Assembly (NCBI GenBank): GCA_028829895.1 | Contig: CM054181.1 | Coordinates: forward strand, 61,902,759-61,966,758 | Source of the DNA: Sinotaia quadrata | Lineage: Eukaryota; Mollusca; Gastropoda; Architaenioglossa; Viviparidae | Direction of reading: 5' to 3' | DNA length: 64,000 bases | Part shown: positions 49,330-61,155 of the stretch, piece by piece | Layout of the letters: the number at the start of each line of letters is the position of its first letter | How positions within the stretch are numbered: position 1 is the stretch's first letter | Made by a program: the position numbers and the translations under genes | The notes under the pieces: model-generated | The model's input: only the letters and a program-made list of their open reading frames with translations | Database searches by the model: none | Told to the model about the DNA's origin: nothing

Positions 49330-50650
49330 TAATTATCACGCTTAACGTATTCTAGCAGTAACACCTTCCTCTTTCATCTCTTGATGACTTGTCTCATGAG
49401 TGAAAGCAGAGAACGACTCCACTTGGAGAAAAAGCTGTGTTGGGATTTGAATACCTGTCTGCTTAGAAACGTGGCCTGTATACTTTAGAAGCCATATTGT
49501 GAAGACAGCTCTGGTCGAGTCCGAGTTTTGGAATGTGAGTTGGTCTTGTTCAGCACACTCTTCACTTTCACGAACTTTAAAGTATGCTAGAAAAACAGCC
49601 ATTAACTCACTAATTATTGCTAGAAACACAAATACGCCCCTCAAGTACACATGCAAAATAGTACATTTATTCATCTATAACTACACACCCGCATACAAAT
49701 ATATAAACACATCTTTATGCATAATACAAACACACACACTCAAACGCGCAGTCACACTCGTTCAAATGCTTGTGCGCACACAATCATACCAAAAAAAAAA
49801 CAACAACCCGTACATACAACGCTCACACAATCATACACAAACAAAATCCGAATATATAGCGAGCGCACAATCATACAAACACACAAACACTACCGGTACA
49901 TACAGCGCGCACACACAAGACGCATTCAAACATTTCAAATTCGTTTAACTTAACACCACCTTAGACGACCGCCAGGATCGCTAAGACTTTCCTCTGTCAT
50001 ACTTGGTGTACACTGGTTCACGTCATCCTTTTGTCTTCAGTGGCGTAGTCAATTAGATCCCAGTATGAAAATATTCTCTTTTCGGTATAATTAAAGAACT
50101 TATCTTTGAATAAAAGAGAGAATAAGTTCGTCCGGTTAGTTGGTTGAATTTACAGGTTTTAGGCACTTAGTGTTTGGTTCCGTCCATAAACTAGTGATAA
50201 CCAAAAATATTACAATGGATACATGACACGATTTTATAAATATTCAGTCTGCATACAGTGTAATATAATATTGCAATATAGCACACTACTGCAAAATCTT
50301 GTGCATTTTAATATTACTCCTTGCACATGGCTCTGTCCGCTCCACATTACATAAAAACTATATTAACACAACCCTCCCGCCACCTGTTGGTCTTCTAACT
50401 TCTTATTTAATTACAGTAAGGTAAGGTCATTTCTAAGAAACCTAAGTGTCAGAGTAAGGGGCACTTTATAGACATAATGGAGAGAATTAGTGCGCGATTA
50501 TTTAGACATAAACAAGAATTCTTTAGGGGAGGTAATCGATTACGTCTATAAACCCATGGTGAGCAAATAAAGTGATTGTTCCAAGAAACGAACGTGAATA
50601 TTAAAAGGTCCGCATATTTGATAGAAATAACTTCCCTCACCAGAAAGTTA
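49330..50650 (+). repeat. Inverted duplicate of 59440-60790
   Basis: TTCTAGCAGTAAC, AACGACTCCACTTG, TTGGAATGTGAGTTGG, CAAACGCGCAGTCACACTCG and GGAGGTAATCGATTACGTC all match the reverse complement of 59440-60790 in order. Most of the block has drifted; 50490-50560 is the best conserved part. Confidence 0.8.
50455..50590 (+). pseudogene. Conserved coding-like block, broken copy
   Basis: In the frame aligned with the minus-strand block at 59414-59638 the translation reads WRELVRDYLDINKNSLGEVI, then DYVYKPMVSK and a stop. The partner reads WRDFVCAIIRDINKNSLREV, then IDYVY. Family not recognised. Confidence 0.4.
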
Positions 50651-50659
50651 CATACATAT

Positions 50660-51240
50660 TTTCAGTTGTATTTTCACATACAGTCTATCATCACAGCACA
50701 GTGACATTCCTTACTAAAATTGCCATCTCTCACTCCCGCACTGTCAACTATTCTGACATAAACACTGTAGACGCTCACAAGTGTACTGCCAAACATCATG
50801 ATGTAGACACATTAGTCCGTCATGACTGTACTAAATCCATCACCTGGATATCGCCATCTCTCAACAAACACTGCAATATCTAAACCCATTTAGCAATTGC
50901 AGTCTCCATGAGGGGCCGAATTTTTGTTTTACTCACGGTTGTATAATATCGCCTATTCAAATTCGTATGAGTTGATGGCAATATTACTTCAAAATTAATT
51001 TTATAGTTGTTCATTTTACATTTAATTCACAATGTTTTGATATCATAAATACTACTTGTCCAAAACATTTGTGTTATCATAAATTCTACCCAAAATGGAA
51101 ACCAAAGGTATTTCCAACAACGTCTAAAGGTCTTTTGCAAAATGACGTAACAACATGACTTTTCTAGTAGTTATGACAATTTTGTACCCACAGACTTGAT
51201 GATGCTCTAAGAGCTGTGCAACAATACTACGCATTAAATA
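50660..51240. other. Intergenic DNA, no gene seen
   Basis: No repeat or coding feature recognisable. Confidence 0.5.
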
Positions 51241-51560
51241 CAATATATATTTATGTAAAATGCCCAAATACCCATGATAACAAAAAGTAATCCATCTATA
51301 TTAGGAATTAATAAGAAAGATATTTATGCAAAATTCCCATACACACATTAAAACCAAAAGTAATCCAACAACATTTCAAATTAAATAATAAAGATATTTA
51401 TGCAAAATGCCCATTTAGCAATAAAAACAGAAAATAATCCAACAATATTACAAATTAAAAGCGAAAAATATTTATCAAAATGCCAATATAACAATGGAAC
51501 ATAAAGTAATCCGACAATATTATAAATTAAATACGAAATATATTGATGTCAAATGCCCAG
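51240..51560. repeat. Diverged tandem repeat, about 80 bp unit, 4 copies
   Basis: GATATTTATGCAAAATGCCCA and AAAGTAATCCAACAATATT recur four times with considerable drift. Confidence 0.8.
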
Positions 51561-51684
51561 AGTAAATTTGCGTCTCCCTAATTTAATTTTAATTGTTATA
51601 TAAATTGTAAAATTGTCAGAGTAAACCGACTGTGGGGACTCCATTCCTTATGACGGTATTATTAAAAGTGTTTGCATTTGAAGT

Positions 51685-51810
51685 AAACGCAAGAATATTC
51701 TAGATTTGCTGATGTAATGCAAACTAGTAAATAATATTTTTTTTTAATTTAGGCAAGAATATTCTAGATTTGCTGATGTAATGCAAACTAGTAAGTAATA
51801 TTTTTTAAAT
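51685..51810. repeat. Two-copy tandem duplication, about 62 bp
   Basis: AAGAATATTCTAGATTTGCTG through AAACTAGTAA(A/G)TAATATTTTTT is present twice. Nothing else is recognisable up to 52610. Confidence 0.88.
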
Positions 51811-53133
51811 TTATTAAGCAAATTATGTTGTTTATAAAATATATTTTTCAAAATTTTTAATCATTCATATTATTAACCATCTCTACTGTCTGTATAATTT
51901 ATTAGGAGACTTCCGTTAAGCAATTAGGCTTTGCTGATGCAACAAACTTGTTTATGCGTTAGAGAAATGTAGAGCAAGCCAAGGGTTAATGGAAGGTTGT
52001 TAGCCAGATATGAGATACCCATATTTGGTCATCTGTGTTCCGTACCGTGACATAGTGCTGATCCACTGGCTGACCTCGATTCATTCATATATACGCTTGA
52101 ATAAATCGAATTCGTCAGATGCACACCAACATTCAGGTATAGTGCCCACGTCCAGGGGTAAAAACAGATCGCGTCCGCCATTTTTGACAGTGCATAACTT
52201 CACATAGTGGTAAATATAATTGGCTTCTCTAAATCATATATTCCTCACTTGTAAAACTGATGTTTTTCTATAGTATAAATATTGCGTAAAATATTTATGT
52301 GATTGCTAAATGATTGTTATATTTTCCTTACAGAAGCTAAGTGGCGTTAGCGATTATTACACTTGTAAAATGATCAAGTAGAGTAACCACGTGTTTGTAG
52401 CCATGTTTCTGTTGATTAATTGTTATCATGGGGAGCACTAATGATAGTTAACATGAGCTGCATGAACCACAAGCTAAATTATGTTATAATTATGATTGTA
52501 TTATAATGAAGAAAATATATTGTAAAGAAATAATTTATTCATTTGAAAACTTTCATTAATTCAAAACTATGAATTAGCTAAGGTAATTGGTGGAGTTGTA
52601 AAGAGTAATCTATCGCTCAGGGGTGGGAATTGTACGCCTAAAGGCGTAAAAGCGCCCAAATCATTTTCAGTTTACGCCCATTGTTAGCTCAGTACGCCCA
52701 AAAAAAAAAGTAAAAAAAAAAAATAAAAAAATATTCCCATAATGCGCATCCTCAAATGGGCGTAGTAAACAAAATTTAGCTTAACTTTGAGTAAAATCCG
52801 CCATATCCAAATTATGGCGTCAAACTAGGTAGAACCAGCCTCTACGATAGCGGACAACTACTAAATTCCGAAAAATTTATCATTTTGCCACAAGTGCTGT
52901 GTTTATGTTCCGTATTTATCATGCTTGTGAAATAGTTTGTTGAGCTTGTGAAATAGTTTGTTGAATAAAACTATCTTCCAACTTTTCATTAATGTATTTT
53001 TTATTTGTGAGAGAGTGAATGGAAGCGTGTACGATCGCATTAAATTAGGTACGGTTGGCGTGTTTCGATAGCCGTGGCAAAAATCTCAATTTCCGGTTTT
53101 ACCATCGTGTTTTTATATACCTTGCAAACACTA

Positions 53134-53400
53134 AAACGGACTCCGCTACGATTGTCCTCAGAATGTATCTTATATCAAATTAAAGAAAAATGAATGTAGA
53201 ATGCAACCGTGCTAGTTTCAAATCTGTATTTTTATTGTATGTAAAAGTTGATTGAAAAAAACCTATTTTTTAAATTACGTTTTTGCACGGTTATTTCTGA
53301 AAATATAGATTTTTGTCTTATATCAATAGAAAGTAGAAAATATCTTCTTTAAAATGATATATAGCATGATAAAGTGGCATATTCGTAGCGGAGTCCGTTT
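53134..53400. mobile_element. 267-bp inverted-repeat element (MITE-like) inside the nested element
   Basis: AAACGGACTCCGCTACG at 53134-53150 and its exact complement at 53384-53400 bound an AT-rich, non-coding interior. No clear target duplication is visible, so it could also be an internal subterminal repeat of the host element. Confidence 0.55.
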
Positions 53401-54037
53401 AGAAAACAAGTGTGTACCCTAAGCACGCGCGAAGACCTAAACACGAGGAAACGTTGTTCACGAAGCGTTGTTTATTATGGAGTCGCCGGCTGTGCTTGTT
53501 TCAGTGCTGCGTTAAGTAATTCACTAAGCTTAATTTACTATAGCTCTTGAAGTTGTAAAAAAGGTTTTATTTAATTGTATGGACGATTCTTGTTTTTTTA
53601 ACTGCTATTTGTCGGATGTATAATATACTATAGATCTGTACTGTACACCGTAGCGGTATAGACGGTAGCGATCGAGATCGTCATCGGTCATACTCATAGA
53701 CGTGAGAGTAGACAAGTGAATTGAAATAATACTATATTTATACATACAAGGTATTATTGCATTAAACAATAATTATTTACAATTTCTGCTGTAATTTGTT
53801 TAATAATTTTTGATAATCTCTTCACTTTGGTTCACACCATATGACAATCTTAGATCGTTTTCCCCCACAATAAGTTACTGATTTATTTTCACTGTAACAT
53901 GTTTAGTATGTTATAATGGCTCACAAATGACACTTTTTACAGCTATTTAATGGTAGCGTCAATAGTAACAGATTCAGATACACATTAATTAGTTATTAGC
54001 CCGATTACTAATTTCGTTTTCGTTTGTGCAGATTTTC

Positions 54038-54056
54038 GGGGGGGGGGGGGGGGGGG
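54038..54056. repeat. Poly(G) run, 19 bases
   Basis: An uninterrupted run of 19 G. Such runs are error-prone in assemblies, and they could fold as a G-quadruplex. Confidence 0.9.
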
Positions 54057-54824
54057 CGCTGACTATGGCGGATTAGAACTGGAGAAATTATTGTTAGAGT
54101 TAATTTAATTGTAGAAATTGGCCAAGACTTTGAGGAACCCTGTGTCAGAATAATCACAATTATAGTATCCTAGATTCAACCACGAAATAAGGGTAGACCA
54201 TTTGCCAGTTTATCACAGCTTCCAAGAGTACTAAATAATAGACTGCTGTGTAGATGTTCATAATCAACTGTCACTAGTTTCATTCACCCCTCAACCCTTT
54301 TAAATCATCATAAATTTTAAAACATAAGACATGAATAAATGCATTTTAACATAAAATATCAGATATTTTAATTGTTATTTCATTATAATTACTTAAACAA
54401 GTCAAATGGAACTCAAAATAAGCAAAAAAGCATTAATATCATTCATTTTCAGTTTTGGCTCAAAATGCCGTTGCACAAATTGTGTTTTTTCTCATTTTTG
54501 AGAATCTATAACTCAAAAAATTACAAAGCTATCACCTTAAAATAAATCAGGCTTCCTGTCAGCATTGGATACTTGAGGAATACAAATATTTAGCCCTGTC
54601 AGATAGATAGTTTTTACTTTAGGGTGCATGCAAAATGGCAAAATGTAAAAAACGTGAAAAAAGCGTTTTTTTTTCCATTTTTCAAAATTGCATTAAAAAA
54701 AAACTATGAAAGATTAAACAACCATCTTTTGTAAATTGACTTCTTTCACCATGATAGATATATAGTGTAAATTTCATTCATTTCCAAAGACTTTGAAAAA
54801 ATGGCTGGTTCTACCTAGTCAAAC

Positions 54825-55097
54825 ATGTCGAACGTTGTTCAGCGTGGGGAAAGCTTTGACGATTCTGGTTGCCGCTACAAATGGAATTGGGATTGGGTCG
54901 ATCAAGACTGGGTGGAAACTATCGATGGGGAAAAAGAATCAAAAGTAATCAGGAAAGTTCGGTTCAGCGAATGGATTCGAAAGTTGTCAACCTCTGGTTT
55001 TGCCTTCTGCGAGCTGTGCCGAGCAGAGATTAAATACACAAACCGCGGATTTGGTGCCTTGCAGAAGCATGCGACACCAACGGACACCGTCAACTGA
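54825..55097 (+). pseudogene. Transposase N-terminal zinc-finger fragment of the outer element
   Basis: The 90-codon frame contains YKWNWDWVDQDWVETIDGE, then FSEWIRKLSTSGFAFCELC and GFGALQKHA. FCELC-x-GALQKH resembles the start of a BED/TTF-type C2H2 finger, but the expected second histidine is missing: the frame ends ATPTDTVN and a stop. It begins right after the nested insertion. No catalytic domain follows, so the outer element is also non-autonomous in this copy. The finger family is inferred from the Cys/His pattern only. Confidence 0.55.
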
Positions 55098-55413
55098 TTG
55101 ATATTCGTGCAACAAATTCATGCATTCCAGGTGAAAAAAAGCCCCCCAAAAACACGAGCTCAAACAAAAACACCCTTGTTAAAGCATACTATTAAATTGC
55201 AATTGAGAAAATTAGTCTTTTACTTGGAATTTGGGAAGCAGATTGTGTGGCGATTTCTAAGCTCAGGTGGCACCAGATTGCACCATTTTGCTTCTTTAGA
55301 CACAAAATTTTTCCGGGGGGGGCATGCCCCCGGACCCCCCTAGACTTTCGTGGCGCCTTCGGCGCCGTCACTTGCCAGTAAGCCCAAAACACTTTCACCA
55401 ATTCCCACCCCTG

Positions 55414-56205
55414 ATCGCTGTTGCAATAAAGCCCATATAGTTGTTATTGCAACACGATGCTGTAGCATGATATTGTTTGTTACAGCTGGTCTGAGGTCAG
55501 GAGTTGGAGCTCGGGAATCTACAGTCCTACAAAGAAGGGAACCCAGAGGAAAACCTACCTGAACTTGCTATCTGAAAGCATTGTCTGCAGTCTACGCCAG
55601 AAGTCGTAAATGGACAGTGATATGCCACTTGAAGATATTCACTGCGTGACGTCAGAACCACACCGAACAATCGAAGACAACATATTCAACTATTACCTGA
55701 ACATTAAAGATAAGTTGCTATACCCATCGAGAGACAGAACTAAGAAATGTGTGCATAAACTATTTGGACAGCGGGATTATATACTCTTTTAGTCGCGATT
55801 CACAATTGTTCTTTTCTCTTTTTTTATTTAATTGAATTGTTATTAAAGTTATTGTTATCTTACCTATTGTTACGTAAATGTTTGTAAGCAACTGGATAGC
55901 TAACTGGGGGCCGAGTCGTAATTAAAAGATAAGGAATTATAAATCTTAATTTATAAATAAACGGTAGCTAAGGGAAGTAAATTGATTTATCTAGTGCCAC
56001 GAGTACTTGCTTCAGTACTGGGGTATTTTCGAGGTGGGTAATTCAAGCCGTCCGGCTGTCGCTATTGTTAGGAATTATTCCCTAATAAACCAATATTGAT
56101 AACTATATTCTAAAATAGGATGGAATTGTTAAACATAAACCGGACATGTCACATTCTTTATAAGTGTTTTCGCTGGTTTAGACTGGTTGCCGGAGACGTT
56201 GGACT
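55414..56205. other. Intergenic DNA, no gene supported
   Basis: A 60-codon frame at 55610-55792 has ordinary composition but no recognised domain, and no splice context was convincing. Confidence 0.4.
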
Positions 56206-56210
56206 GCATA

Positions 56211-56324
56211 ATGGCAGCTAAAACTATATTGTTGTCCTTTATTTTTCTTTCTCTGAGCTGTGCACTTGTTAACTCCTCACTAGGTTGTCAGCTTGCAATA
56301 GATTCGTCGTTAAGAAATTCCTAA
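56211..56324 (+). CDS. Candidate 37-residue secreted peptide or leader exon
   Basis: The frame starts MAAKTILLSFIFLSLSCALV and continues with one more Cys to a TAA. The first 22 residues have the shape of a signal peptide (basic residue, long hydrophobic run, small residues). The segment before and through the start (TGGTTGC...CATAATGGCAGCTA) recurs near 58035-58080, where the frame closes after 13 codons, so it may simply be part of a dispersed repeat. No acceptor or poly(A) support was found. Low confidence. Confidence 0.2.
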   Translation: MAAKTILLSFIFLSLSCALVNSSLGCQLAIDSSLRNS

Positions 56325-56809
56325 ACTCCTTGCTTCAAGGGATTCCAGAATAATGTTTTAATCCAAATTAATGAAAAGTCAGAAAAAGGAAATAGAGAAA
56401 TAGAAAGACTGGATGATGGAGGAATACTAACAAACAGAATTAGAGAAGGAGAGAAGATAAATAACAGTCTAAACAAATGAAAATCTTGGTGCAAATATGC
56501 TAGTGAAAACGAGAAACAAATCAGTAAATTCAGGCCAACAAAGAAAACACTAGAGAATGTATATTTTGAACTACCTTTATGAAATCAGAATGCCCCAGCA
56601 ACTAAACAAGACCAGCGAAAACAATTATAAAGAAAATGAATTAAAAAATATTATTTCTCTTGACGTAGGGGTAGAGAGGCAGCATATCGTTTCATTGATT
56701 CATATTTACACTCTTAATCATGGACACTTAAATTAATTTTACGTGTGGTGTGCAAAACTATTCTACACTAACTATCGCCATTGTCTACAGGCACTCTAAC
56801 TTTCCCTCC

Positions 56810-57050
56810 CTAACATGCTTTCTTTTGAACTCCCGTGTGTGTTTGGTCTTTTCACAATGACTTGCACATTAAATGCTTTCTTTTGAACTCCCGTGTGTGT
56901 TTGGTCTTTTCACAATGACTTGCACATTAAATGCTTTCTTTTGAACTCCCGTGTGTGTTTGGTCTTTCACAATGACTTGCACATTAAATGCTTTCTTTTG
57001 AACTCCCGTGCGTGTTTGGTCTTTTCACAATGGCTTGCACATTGATGCTG
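56810..57050. repeat. Minisatellite, about 59 bp unit, 4 copies
   Basis: ATGCTTTCTTTTGAACTCCCG, then GTGTTTGGTCTTTTCACAATG and ACTTGCACATTAA repeat four times, the last copy slightly diverged. The 480 bases to its left hold no recognisable feature. Confidence 0.94.
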
Positions 57051-57249
57051 ACCAAAAATGGAGAATATTGGTCTCAGGCTGTCGTGGCCACAAATTACAG
57101 ACTGACAAATATGGAAACGGCATCAAGATCTAAAGATGGTTTATACTCTGGCCAGGGAAATACAGTTTTCGGTAACCATAAGCTTAATATACGTCTTTAC
57201 TTTTATTTCTTTGCTGTTAGACTAAGGTTGATTGATAGTTATTGAGTAT

Positions 57250-57960
57250 TTATGGAAGGAATTTGTTGACTGCGACGAATTGCTTTCGTTGTCGTCAAGT
57301 TGAGCACTTGAAGAACACTTGAAGACTCTTGAGAATGCTAAATGTCTGACTGCAAATGTAGGAATGATTTTGCTGAATTAGGTGCCTGTAGGTGGTGTCT
57401 GATAGTCATTGCGGAATATTTTCACACACGAAACTGAAGGATTCTGTTTGTACGAGGATAATAAGTGTCTGCTGATGATAAGATTTCGTGTGGCCATGGA
57501 TTACTGGACTTGATAGAGAGTGCCACCTATTATGCACACGAAACTGAAGTTTTGATTTTTTTGTGTTAGGAGTCCGATAGCAAATGGAGGAATAATTTCA
57601 TACGGGACAATTACAATTCAGCAGACCTGTGGTAATAATTGTCTGATAGGAAATAATTTTGCTCACGGCACTTATGATTTCATTGTGTACAGTGAATAGC
57701 AATTGTCTGGCACTGAATGCAAAAATAAATTTCCCCAAAGCCCTTACAAATTCATAAGATTATTTATTTACAAAGTTTCGTATGCCTGTAAAATAAGTGA
57801 TTGCAGATAATGTCTACAGGAATATATTTCTATATATAATATTGAGATTTAATTGTGGCCGTCAATAATGTTAATGTTTCGTGATAAGCGTCGAAATAAT
57901 TTTGCACACGACACTTAAAATTAATTCGAGTTCCCAGGACTAAGTGTCTAATGGTGAAAT
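57250..57960. repeat. Old degenerate repeat, about 80-110 bp unit
   Basis: AATAATTTTGC-ACACGA-ACT and GTGTCTGATAG-like cores recur about seven times in strongly diverged form. Confidence 0.5.
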
Positions 57961-58187
57961 TAGGAATGAATCATACTTCCTCCTTTTCTAGTGAAGTAAT
58001 ATTCTTAATTTAATGTTTTATTGTGTTGACCCTTTTCGACTGGTTGCTGGGGAATTCTGACTCCATAATGGCAGCTACTTTTTTTTCGTGCATATGTGGA
58101 CATTGTACATAAATATATTTCGTATTTAATGTGTAATATCGTTGGATTACTTTTGTTTTCGTGGGTATTTGGACGTTGTACATAAAT

Positions 58188-58272
58188 ACTTGAGAAAGGT
58201 CTAAGCGGTTTCCAATAATATTTCGTATTTAATGTACAATATTATTGGAAACCGCTTAGACCTTTCTCAAGT
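58188..58272. repeat. Perfect palindrome, 35-bp arms and 15-nt loop
   Basis: The arm ACTTGAGAAAGGTCTAAGCG and the next 15 bases (58188-58222) are exactly complementary to 58238-58272. The loop is TCGTATTTAATGTAC. Either transcript would form a perfect hairpin. Confidence 0.95.
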
Positions 58273-58779
58273 CTGTGTGCTGAAATTTGTCTTAAATACT
58301 AGAAAAGGCATGATGGGGGTCGAATCTTAATGACCTTCATGCCAGGTCACGCCAATTTATCGCAGCCAACCACTTACACCAAAGTATTATTAATTATACA
58401 ACAGATTCAAGGTATTATAATGGGTTGAATATTGATATCACAAATTGATTGTTAATATGACAATTCGTGCTAATGGTATCGTAAAAATTGTGAATTTAAA
58501 TGTAAAACGGCCAATATACAATGAATTTTGAAGTAGTATCACCATCTACACAAAATAATTTGAATATGTGGTATAATACAAACTGAAATGTAATAAAACC
58601 GTAAATAAAACGAAGAAGGCCGCTCAGAGAGACTACAATTGCTGTACGGGGTTTTGTTGAGAGTTGGCGATAGGGCAGCATGGTTGTTAGTGCTGTGGTG
58701 AAGGACTACAGTGTTTTACGTCAGGATGGTTGGCATTTTAGAAATGAGAGATGGCAATTTTAGGTGCGGAAATGTCAGT

Positions 58780-59445
58780 ACCGCTGTGAGGGTTGAAAGT
58801 ATGTAAAAATAAAGCTGGAAATATGAATTGTCAGTACCGTAGTGAGGGTTGACAGTATGTAAGAGTAAAGCTGGAAATATGAAATGTCAGTACCGTAGTG
58901 AGGGTTGACAGTATGTAAGAGTAAAGCTGGAAATATGAAATGTCAGTACCGTAGTGAGGGTTGACAGTATGTAAGAGTAAAGCTGGAAATATGAAATGTC
59001 AGTACCGTAGTGAGGGTTGACAGTATGTAAGAGTAAAGTTGGAAATATGAAATGTCAGTACCGCTGTGAGGTTGTAAAAATAAAGCTGGAAATATGAAAT
59101 GTTAGTACCGCTGTGAGGTTGTAAAAATAAAGCTGGAAATATGAAATGTCAGTACCGCTGTGAGGTTGTAAAAATAAAGCTGGAAATATGAAATGTCAGT
59201 ACCGCTGTGAGGTTGTAAAAATAAAGCTGGAAATATGAAATGTTAGTACCGCTGTGAGGTTATCTAAAAATAAAGCTGGAAATATGAATTGTCAGTACCG
59301 CAGTGAGGGTTGACAGTATGTAAAAATAAAGTTGGAAATATGAAATGTTAGTACCGCTGTGAGGTTATCTAAAAATAAAGCTGGAAATATTAAATGTCAG
59401 TACCACTATGAGGTTATAAAAATAAAGCTGGAAATATGAAATGCA
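58780..59445. repeat. Minisatellite with 56-bp and 45-50-bp unit versions, about 12 copies
   Basis: AAATGTCAGTACCG(T/C)(A/T)GTGAGG and AAAGCTGGAAATATG recur. Early units carry GTTGACAGTATGTAAGAGT; later ones have the shorter GTTGTAAAAAT link; one long unit returns near 59285. Confidence 0.95.
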
Positions 59446-59638
59446 GCTTTATGGTCAGGGAAGCTGTTTCAGTCAATGATGGCGGACCTTTTGTTTCATA
59501 TTTCGACCTTGCTTTCTTGGAACATGCACAGTATGTGCTCATCGTGAGTGCATAGACGTAATCGATTACCTCCCTTAAAGAATTCTTGTTTATATCTCTA
59601 ATAATTGCGCACACAAAATCTCTCCATGATGTCTGCAA
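59414..59638 (-). pseudogene. Conserved coding-like block in the inverted duplicate
   Basis: The minus-strand frame reads MQTSWRDFVCAIIRDINKNS, then LREVIDYVYALTMSTYCACS and KKARSKYETKGPPS before entering the neighbouring minisatellite. Its partner at 50455-50590 keeps DINKNSL-EVIDYVY. It could be a decayed exon or part of an old mobile element. I do not recognise the family. Confidence 0.4.
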
Positions 59639-60790
59639 AAAGGTCCTTTAACTCTGACACTTAGGTTTCGATCAGAAATGTCTTCACTTTCATTAGCAAC
59701 ATAGTAAATGAATATGAACAAGTTAGAAGACCACGCATGGGGGGGGGGGGGGTTCATATGTTTGTATGTAGTAGGGAGTGTACACAGTCTTAGCTGCAGA
59801 GCAGAATGTAAGATGTAATATTAAACATCTACAAGATATTGCAGAGCAGTGAGCAGGAAATAATACCGAACGTGTACAAGATAGTGTAGAGAAGTGTGAA
59901 GGAAGTAAAATTGAACATGTAGAATATATTGTAGGGATGTGCTCTAGGGTACTGTCATAGTGCTCTGTAAGCAGATTAAATATACATCACATCTTGTCAT
60001 GTATTCTTTATAACTTAACCTGGTTATCGTTTGTTTATGAATGGACCCAATTAAAAATGTCTAAAGCCGGTAAATTCAACAACAAAACCGCGGAAGAACT
60101 TTTTCTATCGTTTATTCAAAGAGAGTTTCTTTAATTCTATAGAAAAAGAGAATTTTTTTTTTTTTATACTGGGGTCAAATTGACTACGTCACTGAACTCA
60201 ATGGTGACGTGAACCAGCACTAAGTCTGCGTAGGAAATCCCTGGCGATGCTTGCGGCCGCGCAGGTGGTGTTGTCTGAAATGAATTTGAAATGTATGCAT
60301 GCGTTTGAATGTGCGATCGGGTATGTACGAGATGTGTTTGTGTATTTGTATCATTGTGTGTGTGCGCGCGTTTGAACGAGTATAAGTTTGCGTTTGAGTG
60401 TTTGTATTATGAATTAGTGTATTTATGTATCCGTATGCGCGCGTATATTTATAGATGAATGTGTATATCATTTGCATATGTACGTGAGCGAGCGTATGCG
60501 TGTGTGTTTGTTTGCGATAATAATTAGTGATTTAATAACTTAAACTTAAAGTTTCATGAAAGTGAAGAGTAGGTTGAACAAGTCCCACTCACATTTCAAA
60601 ACTAGGACACGACCAGCGCTTCTCACTATGGTATTTTACGTATGCAGCTCACGTTTTAAGTAGACCAGGTATTTAAATCACAACACAGCTTTTACTTCAA
60701 GTGGAGTCGTCCTCTACCTTCACTAGTACCCTCCACTTTCATGAGATTTGTCATCACCCATGATAGTAGGGGACGTTACTGCTAGAAAAT
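59440..60790 (-). repeat. Inverted duplicate of 49330-50650, downstream of copy 3
   Basis: Read on the minus strand this block follows the 3' flank of copy 3 and matches 49330-50650 in order. A 14-base poly(G) run lies at 59739-59752. Confidence 0.8.
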
Positions 60791-60809
60791 CTTGAGCATG
60801 ATAATAGAA

Positions 60810-60810
60810 C

Positions 60811-60845
<35 letters not shown>
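60810..60845. repeat. (GATA)n microsatellite
   Basis: About nine GATA repeats. Confidence 0.95.
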
Positions 60846-61073
60846 CTAACTTCTAACGAGCGGCTAAAAACAAATATACTTTCTCAGTAACAAATCCACA
60901 AAGGCCTTGGAATTTATCAACGTCACCGACCTTGACATATATTTTAGGTAAGGTCGGGAGAGTCGTGCTTAGGAGATAATTTGTACTTTCATTCATCAGG
61001 AATTAAGGACTGCAGGAAATACTGATTTGGCAGTTCATCAAAGTAAGGAAACCAACCCCAGCATCAGAATCAC

Positions 61074-61096
61074 ACACACATACACACGCGCGCGCG

Positions 61097-61127
<31 letters not shown>

Positions 61128-61155
61128 ACACACACACACGTGTATATATATATAT
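61074..61155. repeat. (AC)n/(GC)n/(TA)n compound microsatellite
   Basis: Alternating CACA and CGCG blocks, ending in a short TATATA run. Purine-pyrimidine alternation makes it a possible Z-DNA former. Confidence 0.93.

Larger units (their letters stand above)
52825..54818. mobile_element. Nested inverted-repeat element, 1994 bp, TCAAA target repeat
   Basis: Perfect 16-bp terminal inverted repeats, CTAGGTAGAACCAGCC at 52825-52840 and its complement at 54803-54818, are bordered by TCAAA on both sides (52820-52824 and 54819-54823). Removing it would rejoin GGCG-TCAAA-CATGTCG of the outer element. No open frame is seen inside, so it is non-autonomous. Superfamily unknown. Confidence 0.85.
52618..55413. 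mobile_element. Outer inverted-repeat DNA transposon, hAT-like ends
   Basis: The left end reads CAGGGGTGGGAATTG; the complement of the right end is CAGGGGTGGGAATTGGTG. ATCGCT flanks both sides (52612-52617 and 55414-55419). Six bases is shorter than the 8 expected for hAT, so the superfamily stays open. It carries a zinc-finger-type reading frame near its right half (54825-55097) and a second element inserted just before that frame. Confidence 0.85.
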
